A stretch of DNA of 64,000 bases from Azospirillum brasilense (lineage in GTDB: Bacteria > Pseudomonadota > Alphaproteobacteria > Azospirillales > Azospirillaceae): positions 62,001 through 126,000 of the forward strand of contig NZ_VITI01000008.1 of assembly GCF_007827795.1 (NCBI RefSeq). Direction: 5' to 3'. This document shows, in pieces, positions 48,376 to 57,881 of the stretch. Made by a program: the position numbers and the translations under genes. Below the pieces are notes generated by a model that saw nothing but the letters and a program-made list of their open reading frames with translations, was not told the DNA's origin and did not search any database. Numbering within the stretch: position 1 is the first letter of the stretch; each line of letters starts with the position of its first letter.

Positions 48376-51300
48376 ATGTCGCTGTTCGGCCCCCTTCCAC
48401 GCGCCGCCGCCACCGCCAGCGCGACGGTTTCCTTTTCGCAGGAGGATCTGGCGCGCGTCTTCGATGCGAAGACGCTGCAGCGCGGGCGCACGCTCATCCT
48501 GACCGGGGCGGTGACGCTGCTGGAGGCGGAGGGGCGGATCGCCGCCACGGTGACCGATCTCGGCCGGACTCTGTCGGTGACGGTTGTCCCGGTGCGCGGG
48601 CGCAGCCGGGTGGTCTTCGACAAGAGCTGCACTTGCGGGCGGAATGCCTGCGCCCACATGGCCGCGGCGGCGCTGATGACGCTGGACGCCCGGCCGGAAG
48701 GGCGGCAGATGTCCCTGTTCGACGCGCCGCCGGCCGCGTCGCAACCCGTGCTCCAGGCGGTGTCCGACCCGGCCCCCGCGCCGCCGCCGATTGCTGAACC
48801 GGCGCCTTTGCCTCCCTCACCGCCACCTCCCCCCGATCCGGTGCTCAGCGTCCGCTGGACCCTGGAGCCGGGCAAGGACGACGCGGCCATGTTCGTCTCC
48901 GCCGTGATCGCGGTGGAGGGGGCGGGGGAAGGCGACGACGTGTCCACCCCGGCCAGCCCGCGCGACGTGCTGGCCCGCGCGCCGCGCAGCCTGGACGGCG
49001 ACGTGGACCGCGCCATCGCCCGGATGCTGGGCGGCGGCGGGGTGGTGCGCACGCCGGTCGCCAAGAGCCGCGGCGACGTGGTGGACCGCATCCTGCGCCG
49101 GCTGCTCGGCTGCGGGCGGCTGCGCTGGCGCGGCGGCACGGTGCTGGTGGAGGGGGCGGCGCTGACCATCCGCGCCTTCCGCGACCCGGCCACCCGCAAG
49201 CTGCGCCCGACCGGCCTGCCGCCCGGCGCCGCGCTGATCAAGGGGCTGGGCTACTGGTGCGTCGATCCGAAGGCCGGCACCGTCTTTCCCGTCGAGTTGC
49301 AGGTCGTCGAGGTGCCGAAGCCCAAGGCCGCGGTCGCTCCGTCCACCGCGAAGACGGCGCCCACGAAGGCGGTGCCCCTGAAGGCCTCCGCCCGGCCCGC
49401 GCCGGCGCGATCGGCGCCCGAGCGTCCGGACTTCCCGGCGGCCTCCGCCTTCGCCGCGGGCATGCCCGGCGGCGTGCGCATGGGCTCCGACCCCGCCGCG
49501 ACCATCGTGGAGCGCGACCCGCGCGTCGTCGCCCGGCTGGGTCGGGTGGTGTCGCCCGACGGCGGACTGGTGGACGTGCTGCGGCTGGCCTTCGATTATG
49601 GCGAGGACGATTCGCCCTCGGAGATCGAGCCCGACGACCAGCGTCAGTTCGCCCGCGTCGAGGAGCCCGCCGGGGCGGTCTTCGTCCGCCGTGACAAATC
49701 GCTGGAGCAGGGGGCGCTGGACCGTCTCGCCGCCTTCGGCTTCGCCCAGGCGCGGATCGAGCCGCCCAAGGGCCAGTTGAACGCCCGCGGCACCCGCGTC
49801 CACTGGCTGACCGGCAAGGACGCCGACGAGCGCTGGTCGGCCTTCCTGACCACCGAGGTGCCGGCCCTGCGCAAGGATGGCTGGACCGTCGAGATCGGCG
49901 CCGACTTCGGAACCCGCGTCGTCGAGGCGAACGAGGAGGTGGCGGTCGCCGTGCGCGATTCCGGCGACGGCTGGTTCGATCTCGACGTCGGCGTGGAGAT
50001 CGACGGGGAGCGCCGCGCCCTGCTGCCCATCCTGGCGACCTTGATCGAGCGCGGCGGCATGGACGCGACCCGCGTCATCGACGGGCGCGCCCATCTGGTG
50101 CTGGACGACGGCAACGTCCTGGCCCTGCCGGCGGAGCGGGTCGAGCGGCTGATGAGCGTCCTGGAGTCCATGCTGGAGAGCGGGCGGCGGCTGGACGACA
50201 CGCTGAAGGTGCCGCTGACCGAGGCTGACGGGCTTCTGGACATCGACGACCTGATCGCCCGGCGCACCGAGGACACCGGCCAGATCGACCGCTACCTGCG
50301 CACCATCCAGGAGCAGGAGATGCCGGCGGAGATGGACCCGCCGCCGGGCTTCCAGGGGACGCTGCGCGACTACCAGCGCGTCGGCCTCGCCTGGATGCAG
50401 GGGCTGCGGGCCAACCGGGTGGCCGGCATCCTGGCCGACGACATGGGGCTGGGCAAGACCGTCCAGACGCTGGCCCACATCGCCATGGAGGAGGAGGAGG
50501 GCCGGCTGACCGACCCTTGTCTCGTCGTCGTGCCGACCAGCCTCGTCCCCAACTGGGTGGCCGAGGCGCAACGCTTCACGCCGCGCCTGCGGGTGGTCGT
50601 CCTGCACGGGCTGGACCGGCACGAGAAGCTGGGCGACCTCGACCGCGCCCACATCGTGGTGACCACCTACGGTGTGGTGGGCCGCGACGTCGAGATGCTG
50701 AAGCGCCGGACGTGGCACCTGCTGATCCTGGACGAGGCGCAGGCCATCAAGAACCCCGACAGCAAGGCGACCCGCGCCGTCTGCGCGCTGAACGCCCGCA
50801 ACCGGCTCTGCCTGTCCGGCACGCCGGTGGAGAACAATCTCGGCGAGCTGTGGAGCCAGTTCGCCTTCCTGATGCCCGGCCTGCTCGGCGACCGCAAGGA
50901 GTTCGGGCGCCGCTACCGCACGCCCATCGAGAAGCGCGCCGACGGCACCCGTGCCAAGCAGCTGATGCGCCGCATCCGCCCCTTCCTGCTGCGCCGCACC
51001 AAGGAAGCCGTGGCGAAGGAGTTGCCGCCGAAGACCGAGGTGGTGGTGCGCATCGACCTGGAGCCGGCGCAGCGCGACCTCTACGAGACCATCCGCCTGT
51101 CGGTGAACGAGACGGTGCGGGCGGCGCTGGCGGTCAGCGGCGTGTCGCGCAACGCCATCACCATCATCGACGCGCTCCTGAAGCTGCGTCAGGTCTGCTG
51201 CGATCCGCGTCTGGTGAAGATCCCCGCCGCCGGCAAGGTGAAGGAGACGGCCAAGCTCGACGCGCTGACCGACATGGTGCTGGAGATGGTGCCGGAAGGC

Positions 51301-51759
51301 CGCCGCATCCTGATCTTCTCGCAGTTCACCTCCATGCTCGACCTCATCAAGTTGCGGCTGGAGGAGGCGAAGATCGGCTATGTCGAGCTGACCGGGCGCA
51401 CGCTGGACCGCGCGGAGCCGGTCAACCGCTTCCAGAACCGCGAGGTGCCGGTCTTCCTCATCAGCCTGAAGGCGGGCGGCCGCGGCCTGAACCTGACGGC
51501 GGCGGACACGGTGATCCACTACGATCCCTGGTGGAACCCGGCGGCGGAGGATCAGGCGACCGACCGCGCTTACCGAATCGGGCAGGACAAGCCGGTCTTC
51601 GTCTACAAGCTGATCGCCGCCGACACGGTGGAGGAACGCATCCTCGACTTGCAACGGCGCAAAGGCAACCTGTCCGACGCAACCATCGAGGGCACCGGTC
51701 TCATCAGCGCACTTGAAGGCGGGGACATCGACTATCTGCTGGGTAGGGCGGCGGACTGA
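48376..51759 (+). CDS. SNF2-type helicase with N-terminal SWIM zinc finger
   Basis: The 1127-residue protein carries a SWIM finger at residues 85-94 (CTC...CAH). An Ala/Pro-rich linker follows, then a long bacterial SNF2-associated region. The helicase core has Walker A DDMGLGKTVQ near 690, motif II LDEAQAIKN near 785, motif III SGTPVENNLGELW and motif VI ATDRAYRIGQ near 1075. Such proteins act in DNA repair or transcription recovery (RapA-like motor). It is followed by a hypothetical gene and an endonuclease III-like gene on the same strand. Confidence 0.93.
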   Translation: MSLFGPLPRAAATASATVSFSQEDLARVFDAKTLQRGRTLILTGAVTLLEAEGRIAATVTDLGRTLSVTVVPVRGRSRVVFDKSCTCGRNACAHMAAAALMTLDARPEGRQMSLFDAPPAASQPVLQAVSDPAPAPPPIAEPAPLPPSPPPPPDPVLSVRWTLEPGKDDAAMFVSAVIAVEGAGEGDDVSTPASPRDVLARAPRSLDGDVDRAIARMLGGGGVVRTPVAKSRGDVVDRILRRLLGCGRLRWRGGTVLVEGAALTIRAFRDPATRKLRPTGLPPGAALIKGLGYWCVDPKAGTVFPVELQVVEVPKPKAAVAPSTAKTAPTKAVPLKASARPAPARSAPERPDFPAASAFAAGMPGGVRMGSDPAATIVERDPRVVARLGRVVSPDGGLVDVLRLAFDYGEDDSPSEIEPDDQRQFARVEEPAGAVFVRRDKSLEQGALDRLAAFGFAQARIEPPKGQLNARGTRVHWLTGKDADERWSAFLTTEVPALRKDGWTVEIGADFGTRVVEANEEVAVAVRDSGDGWFDLDVGVEIDGERRALLPILATLIERGGMDATRVIDGRAHLVLDDGNVLALPAERVERLMSVLESMLESGRRLDDTLKVPLTEADGLLDIDDLIARRTEDTGQIDRYLRTIQEQEMPAEMDPPPGFQGTLRDYQRVGLAWMQGLRANRVAGILADDMGLGKTVQTLAHIAMEEEEGRLTDPCLVVVPTSLVPNWVAEAQRFTPRLRVVVLHGLDRHEKLGDLDRAHIVVTTYGVVGRDVEMLKRRTWHLLILDEAQAIKNPDSKATRAVCALNARNRLCLSGTPVENNLGELWSQFAFLMPGLLGDRKEFGRRYRTPIEKRADGTRAKQLMRRIRPFLLRRTKEAVAKELPPKTEVVVRIDLEPAQRDLYETIRLSVNETVRAALAVSGVSRNAITIIDALLKLRQVCCDPRLVKIPAAGKVKETAKLDALTDMVLEMVPEGRRILIFSQFTSMLDLIKLRLEEAKIGYVELTGRTLDRAEPVNRFQNREVPVFLISLKAGGRGLNLTAADTVIHYDPWWNPAAEDQATDRAYRIGQDKPVFVYKLIAADTVEERILDLQRRKGNLSDATIEGTGLISALEGGDIDYLLGRAAD

Positions 51760-51867
51760 CCGTACCCTCGGGGTTACCGCCCTTCCCGGTCTGGCCTTCG
51801 CCGGTCCATGGCATAGATCCTTGACGACGAAAGCACTGCGTTCGTTTCCCTTGCAGCGGGGAGGGCC

Positions 51868-52407
51868 ATGGCATCGACGAAGCGGGACACCGCACCCGAT
51901 CCGGAACGGCTCATCGGCGCGTGGCGTGACGCCGCCGCGGACGCCCGCCGTTGGCGTGACGATCCGGACCGCGTGGCCGCCCTGAGGGCGGCGCGCACCC
52001 GCCTGCACCAGCCGCCACCACCGCCGCCGCGCCCGCCCCAGCGGGTGCTGGCCGACGAGTTGCACGCCGCCCGCGCCGCCTGGGAAGAAGGGCAGGGGCT
52101 GGACGGCACCGCCCGCGCCCTGGCCTACGCCAACCTGAAGCGCTGGGAGCCGGGCTTGTTCGGCTACAGCGAGACGCAGCGTTCCACCGCCGGCAAGATC
52201 GCCGCGTCGGAAGCGGCGGAGTCGCGGCGCGATGCGCAGGAGCGGGCGGAGGCCCAGGCCCTGATCCGCGCCTTCCGCCGGGTCCAGGACCGCGCCCGCA
52301 GCACCGCCCGCGCTGTTCAGGCCGACCCCCGCGCCCGCGCCATGGCGGCCGACGAGGGGCTGATGCTTCCGGATGGCGGCCGGTCCCGTGGTGTGACGGC
52401 GCCGTGA
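51868..52407 (+). CDS. hypothetical Ala/Arg-rich protein
   Basis: The 179-residue protein has a Pro-rich stretch (PPPPPPRPPQRV) at residues 49-60 and long charged helices. A central conserved-looking stretch reads ALAYANLKRWEPGLFGYSETQRS. No signal peptide or known domain. The stop overlaps the GTG start of the endonuclease III-like gene (GTGA), indicating coupling. Confidence 0.6.
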   Translation: MASTKRDTAPDPERLIGAWRDAAADARRWRDDPDRVAALRAARTRLHQPPPPPPRPPQRVLADELHAARAAWEEGQGLDGTARALAYANLKRWEPGLFGYSETQRSTAGKIAASEAAESRRDAQERAEAQALIRAFRRVQDRARSTARAVQADPRARAMAADEGLMLPDGGRSRGVTAP

Positions 52408-53162
52408 GGCGCCGCCTCAAGACCAGCGACGACCAGGCGTCCTTCACGCTGTCGCCCACGGCCTTGCCCGATGAGAAATTGCTGGAGATCCACCGCCGGC
52501 TCTGCCTGATTTTCGGCTGCCCGATCGCCTATTTCCGCGCGCTCGACCCGCTCAGCGAGCTGGTGTCCTCGCTGCTGTCGCACCGCACGCGCAACGCGGC
52601 GTCCGGAGCGGCCTTCCGCGCCTTGCGGGCGCGCTGGGGGGAGGATTGGGCCGCCGTCCGCGACGCCGACCCGGCGGAAGTCGAGGCGGTCATTGCTGGC
52701 GTCACGTGGCCGGAACAGAAGGCGCCGCGCATCCAGGCGATCCTTCGGCGGATCACGGAGTTGCGCGGCGAACTCTCCCTGGATTTCCTGGCGGAGATGA
52801 CGGTGCCGGAGGCGCGGGTCTGGCTGCAGGCGCTTCCCGGCGTCGGTCCGAAGACCAGCGCCGCGGTGATGAGCTTCAGCAGCCTGCGCCGTCCCGCTTT
52901 GCCGGTGGACAGCCACCATCACCGCGTCGCGGTGCGCACCGGGCTGATTCCGCCCAGCGTGGCGGTCGGCCCGTCGCACACCATCCTGGAGGCGCGGCTT
53001 CCCCCGGAGTGGACGGCCCAGCAGATCTACGACCATCACGAGGTGATGATGCTGCACGGGCAGCGGGTCTGCTTCTACCGCAACCCGGCCTGTGAGCGGT
53101 GTGTCCTGCTGGATGTGTGTCCAGAGGGGCAGGGGCGGTTGGCGGGTGGGTCCGTCGGCTGA
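52404..53162 (+). CDS. endonuclease III-like DNA glycosylase (HhH-GPD with iron-sulfur cluster)
   Basis: The 252-residue protein has the Nth fold: helix LVSSLLSHRTRNAASGAAFRA, the helix-hairpin-helix LPGVGPKTSAAV with the catalytic Lys, and the catalytic Asp in LPVDSHHHRVAVRTGL. A C-x6-C-x2-C-x5-C [4Fe-4S] site (CFYRNPACERCVLLDVC) closes it. It is about 40 residues longer than E. coli Nth and its HHHR sequence differs, so it is a paralogue rather than canonical nth. Coupled to the hypothetical gene before it. Confidence 0.88.
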   Translation: MRRRLKTSDDQASFTLSPTALPDEKLLEIHRRLCLIFGCPIAYFRALDPLSELVSSLLSHRTRNAASGAAFRALRARWGEDWAAVRDADPAEVEAVIAGVTWPEQKAPRIQAILRRITELRGELSLDFLAEMTVPEARVWLQALPGVGPKTSAAVMSFSSLRRPALPVDSHHHRVAVRTGLIPPSVAVGPSHTILEARLPPEWTAQQIYDHHEVMMLHGQRVCFYRNPACERCVLLDVCPEGQGRLAGGSVG

Positions 53163-53180
53163 GGGGGCGTAGCCGATTAT

Positions 53181-53342
53181 TGCCCCCACCTAACCCTCCC
53201 CCGCTCACGCAGGGGAGGGAACTGCCGTCACTTCGCGGAAGGCACTCTCCCCTGCGGCAGCTCTCGCGCAAACCAAAGGTTTGCGCTGACGCGGCAGGCG
53301 GACCTTTGGTCCGCCGGGAGCGGGGGAGGGCCGGGGTGGGGG
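53181..53342. repeat. palindromic intergenic element (copy A)
   Basis: The left arm GCCCCCACCTAACCCTCCCC and the right arm GGGGGAGGGCCGGGGTGGGG are near complements. Inner arms GCAGGGGAG / CTCCCCTGC and CAAACC-AAAGGTTTGCG form further hairpins. The outer arms match those of the element at 58.5 kb. Confidence 0.75.
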
Positions 53343-53358
53343 CGCGTTTCCAGGGTGT

Positions 53359-53622
53359 TCAATTCACCAGCGGCGGGCGGCGCATGCCCGGCAGGGGCGA
53401 GGGGGTGCTTCGTTGCTGTGGGCGTTCACCCGTGGCGGCCTGTTCGGCGGCGTCGAGCATGGCTTCGGCCTGCTTCTGCACGGCGGCGGCGCGGGCCTGG
53501 TCCATGGGATCGGTGCTTTCCTTCCGGACATAGCTAGCGGCCTGCTCGGCGAGGTCGAGGGTTTCGACCACCTCGTCCATCGTTTCCTCCAGCGCGGTCA
53601 CATCGACCTTTTTGCCGGTCAT
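53359..53622 (-). CDS. small hypothetical acidic protein
   Basis: The 87-residue protein is helical and acidic at the start (VTALEETMDEVVETLDLAEQAA), with an Ala/Gln-rich middle and a Pro-rich tail. A CGGGAGA motif precedes the ATG. No family is recognised. It is divergent from the glucan synthase gene. Confidence 0.5.
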   Translation of the reverse strand: MTGKKVDVTALEETMDEVVETLDLAEQAASYVRKESTDPMDQARAAAVQKQAEAMLDAAEQAATGERPQQRSTPSPLPGMRRPPLVN

Positions 53623-53815
53623 GTCGTCGTCTCCCGTCGTTGCGGTTGGTGAAGCCAACAGGAGCGGAGCGGTCGCCGTTCCCGATTTGGTAACCCTGGC
53701 GGTGGACGGAGAAAAAAATCGACGCGGGCGCGGGAATAGTTTTTTGCAGCGCACGTTCGTCAGTGTGTCCGGTGGCGCCCGCCACCCATCTCACCCAGGC
53801 TTGCGAAATCCCCAC

Positions 53816-56467
53816 ATGAGCAACCCGAAGCGTTCGATCCGGTCTGCGGCCTTGGCCGCGGCGATGCTCGCCGTGACTGCCGGCCACGCGTCCTTCTGGT
53901 CCTGGCGCAACGCGCCCACTCCTGTGGACGCCGTGCCGGGTCGCATCGAATCCGTCTCCTACTCCCCCTCGGGCCGCAGCTACGACCCGAACCACCAGCC
54001 GGTGGTCGATGCGGTGGAACTGGACCGGGACATGACCGCCATCGCCGGCTTCGCCGACGGTGTGCGCACCTATTCCACGCTCGGCTCCCAGGGCGACGTC
54101 CCGGCCATCGCGGCCAAGCACGGCCTGGACGTCACGCTGGGCGTCTGGCTGAGCGACGACAAGGCCCGTAACGAGCGCGAGGTCGCCCGCGCCATCGTGC
54201 TGTCCCGCACCGTGCGCGGCATCGAGCGCGTGGTGGTCGGCAACGAGACGCTGCTGCGCGCCGAGCTGACCGACGCGGAGCTGGCCTCCTACATCCGCCG
54301 CGTCCGCGCCGGCGTGCCGAAGCACATCAAGGTCGGCACCGCCGACGTGTGGTCGGAGATCGTCAAGGCCAAGGAAACCATCGCGGCGTCCGACTACATG
54401 GGCGTCCACGTCCTGCCCTACTGGGAAGGCGTGCCCGTGGAGAACGCGCTGACCTGGATTCGCGACCGGCTGGACACCGTGCGCAAGGCGCATCCGGGCA
54501 AGCCGCTGTTCGTCGGCGAGGTGGGCTGGCCGTCGGGCGGCGAGAACTTCCACGACGCCTACCCGACGCCGCAGGCCCAGGCCTTCGTCGTCCGCAACTT
54601 CGCCGCCGAGGCGGGGATGCTGGGCATCGACTACAACGTGGTCGAGGCGTTCGACGGCGTGTGGAAGTCCAGCATCGAAGGCTCGCCCGGCCCGACCTGG
54701 GGCGTGCTCGACGCCGACCGTGCGCCGAAATGGCCGCTGGCCGGCGACGTCCCGGCGCCCTGGGGCGACCGTGCGGGCGCCGCCGTGGCGCTGGCCCTCG
54801 GCCTCGCCCTGTCGGCCTTCGCCGCCTTCCGCCGCCGCACCAACATGACCTACGCGCTGGCCGCGTCGGTGGGTGCCAACATCGTCGGCTTCGGCGTCGG
54901 CTCGGCCGTCGCCGGCGCCTACGCCGAATACTTCACCTTCGGCGCCGCGACCACCTGGGGCTCCGCCTTCCTGCTGGGCGCTCTGATGATGTCGGTGGCC
55001 TTCGCCGACCTGACCGAGGTCGCCCGCCGCCTGTTCACCGGCCGCGCCCCGGCCCTCCTGCCGCGGGTTCCCGCGGTGCCGGAGCACAAGCCGATGGTGT
55101 CCGTGCACATCGCCGCCTGCCGCGAGCAGCCGGACGTGCTGGCCGCCACGCTGACCTCGCTGGCCCGAGTCGACTACCCGGACTACGAGGTCGTCGTCCT
55201 CATCAACAACACCGAGGACGAGGCGCTGGTCCGCCCGGTCGAGGAGCTGTGCGCCGAGCTGGGTCCGAAGTTCAAGTTCCAGTGGTACAAGCAGATTTCC
55301 GGCTTCAAGGCCGGCGCGCTGAACGCCGCGCTGCGCCACACCGACCCGCGCGCCGAGATCGTCGCCGTGCTTGACGCCGACTACACGGTGGAGCCGGACT
55401 GGCTGAACAAGCTGGCCCCGACCTTCGCCGACCCGCGCGTCGGCATCGTCCAGGCGCCGCAGGAGCACCGCGACGGCCATGAGACGCCGCTTAAGGCCGC
55501 CATGACCGCCGAGTACCGCCCCTTCTTCGACGTCGGCATGCAGGAGGGTCTGACCTCCCAGGCCTTCGTCTGCCACGGCACGATGATCATGCTGCGCCGC
55601 TCCGCCATGGAACAGGTCGGCGGCTGGTCGGAAGAGGGCATCTGCGAGGATACGGAGCTGGGCATCCGCATCCTGTCGGCCGGCTACCGCGCCGCCTACA
55701 CGGACGAGCGTCTGGGCCAGGGCCTCGCCCCCGACAACTTCATGCAGTTCCGCAAGCAGCGCGACCGCTGGGTCTTCGGCTCCACCCAGATCCTGCGCGC
55801 CCACTGGCGGAAGTTCCTGCCCGGCGCCACGGAGCTGACGCTCGGCCAGAAGATCGGCTACCTGACCAACTGGGCGCGCTGGTGGTCCGACGCGGTGGGC
55901 GTGCTGGCCGCCGGTGCGGCGGTCACCTGGACCTTCGCCTCGCTGGTCCTGCCGCTGCACCTGCCGCCGGTCCAGGCCACCGCCGCAGTGCTGGGCGCCC
56001 TGGTCCTGCGCGCCGGGTCGAGCCTGCTGGCCTCGCGCTACGCCTCCGGCAACTCCTGGAAGGAGAGCGTCGGGGCCTGCGCCGTCGGCATGGCGCTGTC
56101 CACCACGGTGGCGCTCGCCGCCCTGCGCGGCGTGGTCCGCAAGCGCGACGCCTTCCGCGTCACCGCCAAGGGCGGCAAGCGGACCCAGGGGGCCTTCTGC
56201 GCCAAGCCGGAAGCCTGGCTGTCGGGTGCGCTGCTGATCTCCGCCGTCACCGCGTGGTTCGCCAACCCGCTGGGCACCCTGTCGCTGGAGCTGTGGGCGA
56301 TCCTGCTGACCGCGATGGCCGTGCCGAACCTGATGGCCGTGGGCCTCGCGATCGGCGACATGCTGCCCGCCGGCACCCCGCGCCCGGCGCCGCTGCCCGC
56401 CCCGCAGGGTGTGGTCCAGCCCGCCGCCACCCCGGCCAAGGCCGCCAACGAGCCGGTCGCCGCGTAA
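53816..56467 (+). CDS. GH17-GT2 fusion, beta-(1,3)/(1,6)-glucan synthase-like (Ndv type)
   Basis: The ~883-residue protein has an N-terminal anchor or signal (ALAAAMLAVTAGHASF) and a GH17 glucanosyltransferase-like domain to about residue 320. This holds an acid/base Glu in VVGNETLLR and a nucleophile Glu in GEVGWPSGG. Three membrane segments follow, then a GT2 domain (PMVSVHIAACREQPD, the DAD in VLDADYTVEP near 521, and QRDRW near 647), and more membrane helices. The fusion is like the Bradyrhizobium Ndv proteins that make cyclic beta-glucans; Azospirillum is known to make such glucans. The start was set at the ATG giving the signal-like helix. Confidence 0.9.
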   Translation: MSNPKRSIRSAALAAAMLAVTAGHASFWSWRNAPTPVDAVPGRIESVSYSPSGRSYDPNHQPVVDAVELDRDMTAIAGFADGVRTYSTLGSQGDVPAIAAKHGLDVTLGVWLSDDKARNEREVARAIVLSRTVRGIERVVVGNETLLRAELTDAELASYIRRVRAGVPKHIKVGTADVWSEIVKAKETIAASDYMGVHVLPYWEGVPVENALTWIRDRLDTVRKAHPGKPLFVGEVGWPSGGENFHDAYPTPQAQAFVVRNFAAEAGMLGIDYNVVEAFDGVWKSSIEGSPGPTWGVLDADRAPKWPLAGDVPAPWGDRAGAAVALALGLALSAFAAFRRRTNMTYALAASVGANIVGFGVGSAVAGAYAEYFTFGAATTWGSAFLLGALMMSVAFADLTEVARRLFTGRAPALLPRVPAVPEHKPMVSVHIAACREQPDVLAATLTSLARVDYPDYEVVVLINNTEDEALVRPVEELCAELGPKFKFQWYKQISGFKAGALNAALRHTDPRAEIVAVLDADYTVEPDWLNKLAPTFADPRVGIVQAPQEHRDGHETPLKAAMTAEYRPFFDVGMQEGLTSQAFVCHGTMIMLRRSAMEQVGGWSEEGICEDTELGIRILSAGYRAAYTDERLGQGLAPDNFMQFRKQRDRWVFGSTQILRAHWRKFLPGATELTLGQKIGYLTNWARWWSDAVGVLAAGAAVTWTFASLVLPLHLPPVQATAAVLGALVLRAGSSLLASRYASGNSWKESVGACAVGMALSTTVALAALRGVVRKRDAFRVTAKGGKRTQGAFCAKPEAWLSGALLISAVTAWFANPLGTLSLELWAILLTAMAVPNLMAVGLAIGDMLPAGTPRPAPLPAPQGVVQPAATPAKAANEPVAA

Positions 56468-56490
56468 CCTCTCGACTTTGAACGGGAAAA

Positions 56491-56525
56491 AAGCCCCCTT
56501 GCCGCCCGCAAGGGGGTTTTTCTTT
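56491..56525. terminator. bidirectional rho-independent terminator
   Basis: CCCCCTTGC pairs with GCAAGGGGG around CGCCC. A T-run follows on the + strand and an A-run precedes it (T-run on the minus strand). It serves the glucan synthase gene and the convergent secreted-protein gene. Confidence 0.92.
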
Positions 56526-56534
56526 TCCAGCGTC

Positions 56535-57356
56535 TCAGCGCTTGCCCTTCTTGCCCTGGATGCTGGTGATCTGTTGGGTGGCGAGGTTGCCCTGACCGAT
56601 GGCGGCGTTGAAGGCGCTGCCGACGTTGTTGAACTGGATGCCGCCGCTGGCCAAAGCCGCGGGCAGATGCGGCAGCGGGCCGAAGTTGCTCATCACCGGG
56701 TCGAAGAAGCCCTCGGGCGGCGGGCCGCCGTTGCCGGTGGTCACGCCCGGCTGCGGTTTGGGTGGGGGGGCTTTGGCCTGCACCGGGGCGGGCGTCTGGC
56801 CAGCGGGGGCCGGCGTGGCGGCCTGTTCCGCGGCTCCGCCGCCGTCATTGCCGCCAGCGACGCCACCGCCGGAGCCGTCCGCGCCCTGGAAGATGAACTG
56901 TTCCGTCACGTTGCTGTCGCCGAAGGACAGGGCCAGCGAACTGTCGAAGTTGTTCACGATGAAGGGCGCATCGATGAAGGTGAAGTTCGGCACGATGGGC
57001 TCCGGCGGCGGCTGGCGGCTGGCGGCCAGCGCCTGACCCTTGTTGAAGCCGCCCAGGAAGCCGGCGTCGCCGCGGATCTTGGCGATGGCCTGCTGGTGTT
57101 TGGCCTGCCGGCTGACGTTGGGGTTGGTCACCGTCGCCCCCGGAGGCGCGCCGCGCTGGGCGGCGTTGACGAAGACGGGCTGACGCGGCAGCAGCGGCGG
57201 CATCCCCATGCCCATGCCCATCGACATGCCGACCGCCGCGCCCAACTGCGGGTTCACGGAGAAGCCGCCCGCGTCCTGGGCGGCGGCGGTTCCGCCCAGC
57301 AGCGCCAGGGTGGCGAGGCCGGACAGCAGCGGCGCGAAGCGGCGGATGCGGATCAT
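56535..57356 (-). CDS. secreted low-complexity protein with curlin-like segments
   Basis: The 273-residue protein has a signal peptide ending near residue 26 (LLGGTAAAQD). A Met/Gly run follows (GMSMGMGMGMPP), then a Pro/Ala/Gly-rich middle. Two similar segments are present: VNNFDSSLALSFGDSN...Q...QG and FNNVGSAFNAAIGQGNLATQ...QG. The second recalls the curlin repeat (S-x5-Q-x-G-x-x-N-x-A-x3-Q). It is the last of three adjacent minus-strand genes for small exported repeat proteins. Confidence 0.65.
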   Translation of the reverse strand: MIRIRRFAPLLSGLATLALLGGTAAAQDAGGFSVNPQLGAAVGMSMGMGMGMPPLLPRQPVFVNAAQRGAPPGATVTNPNVSRQAKHQQAIAKIRGDAGFLGGFNKGQALAASRQPPPEPIVPNFTFIDAPFIVNNFDSSLALSFGDSNVTEQFIFQGADGSGGGVAGGNDGGGAAEQAATPAPAGQTPAPVQAKAPPPKPQPGVTTGNGGPPPEGFFDPVMSNFGPLPHLPAALASGGIQFNNVGSAFNAAIGQGNLATQQITSIQGKKGKR

Positions 57357-57459
57357 GGCGAAGGCTCCTCTGTTCGGCGGTGTGCGCTGATCCTAAGGCG
57401 GCCGACCGGGGAGCCGCTGTGAGGCGGGCCACAGGTGCCGTGTTTTATGCCGCCGGGCT

Positions 57460-57810
57460 TTACGCCTCTTCCTCAAAAGGGAAGTTTTTGCCGAAGGGAT
57501 GGTCCGGCATCGGCGCGGCCTGCGGGGGCATCGGCGGCATGGGCATCGGCTTCAAGTCGGGCTGCGACGGGCCGCGCCGGCAGGCGGTGTGGCCATTGAT
57601 GGTTTCGCAGGTCAGCGCGCCCGGCCCGGTCACGCAGGTCGTCCGGTCGTTGACCGTCTGGCACGACAGCGAGCCCGAGCCGCGGCTGCACACCGTTTTT
57701 CCATTGACCGTCTGACAGGCGAGATTCTCGGCGGCGGCGGTCTGCGGGGTTCCGGCCAGGACCAGGATGGCGGCGAGCGTACCGAAGACCGGCAGGGCGA
57801 AGCGGAGCAT
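57460..57810 (-). CDS. secreted protein with three tandem Cys-hairpin repeats
   Basis: The 116-residue protein has a signal peptide (PVFGTLAAILVLAGTPQTAAAE). Three 18-residue repeats each hold C-x8-C: CQTVNGKTVC, CQTVNDRTTC and CETINGHTAC. The Pro/Met-rich tail (MPMPPMPP) ends FPFEEEA. Each C-x8-C could close a beta-hairpin in the oxidising periplasm or outside. No family is recognised. GGAGG precedes the ATG. Confidence 0.7.
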   Translation of the reverse strand: MLRFALPVFGTLAAILVLAGTPQTAAAENLACQTVNGKTVCSRGSGSLSCQTVNDRTTCVTGPGALTCETINGHTACRRGPSQPDLKPMPMPPMPPQAAPMPDHPFGKNFPFEEEA

Positions 57811-57881
57811 GACGGCAGTCCTCCAATGAGGAATCCGAAAGGGGCGCCGCCGGATGGATCGGCGGCGCCGGATGGGGCGGA

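Noticed and set aside
48817-52065. A 1082-codon open frame antisense to the SNF2 helicase
   Set aside because: Same effect of third-position GC; the + strand protein has full helicase motifs.
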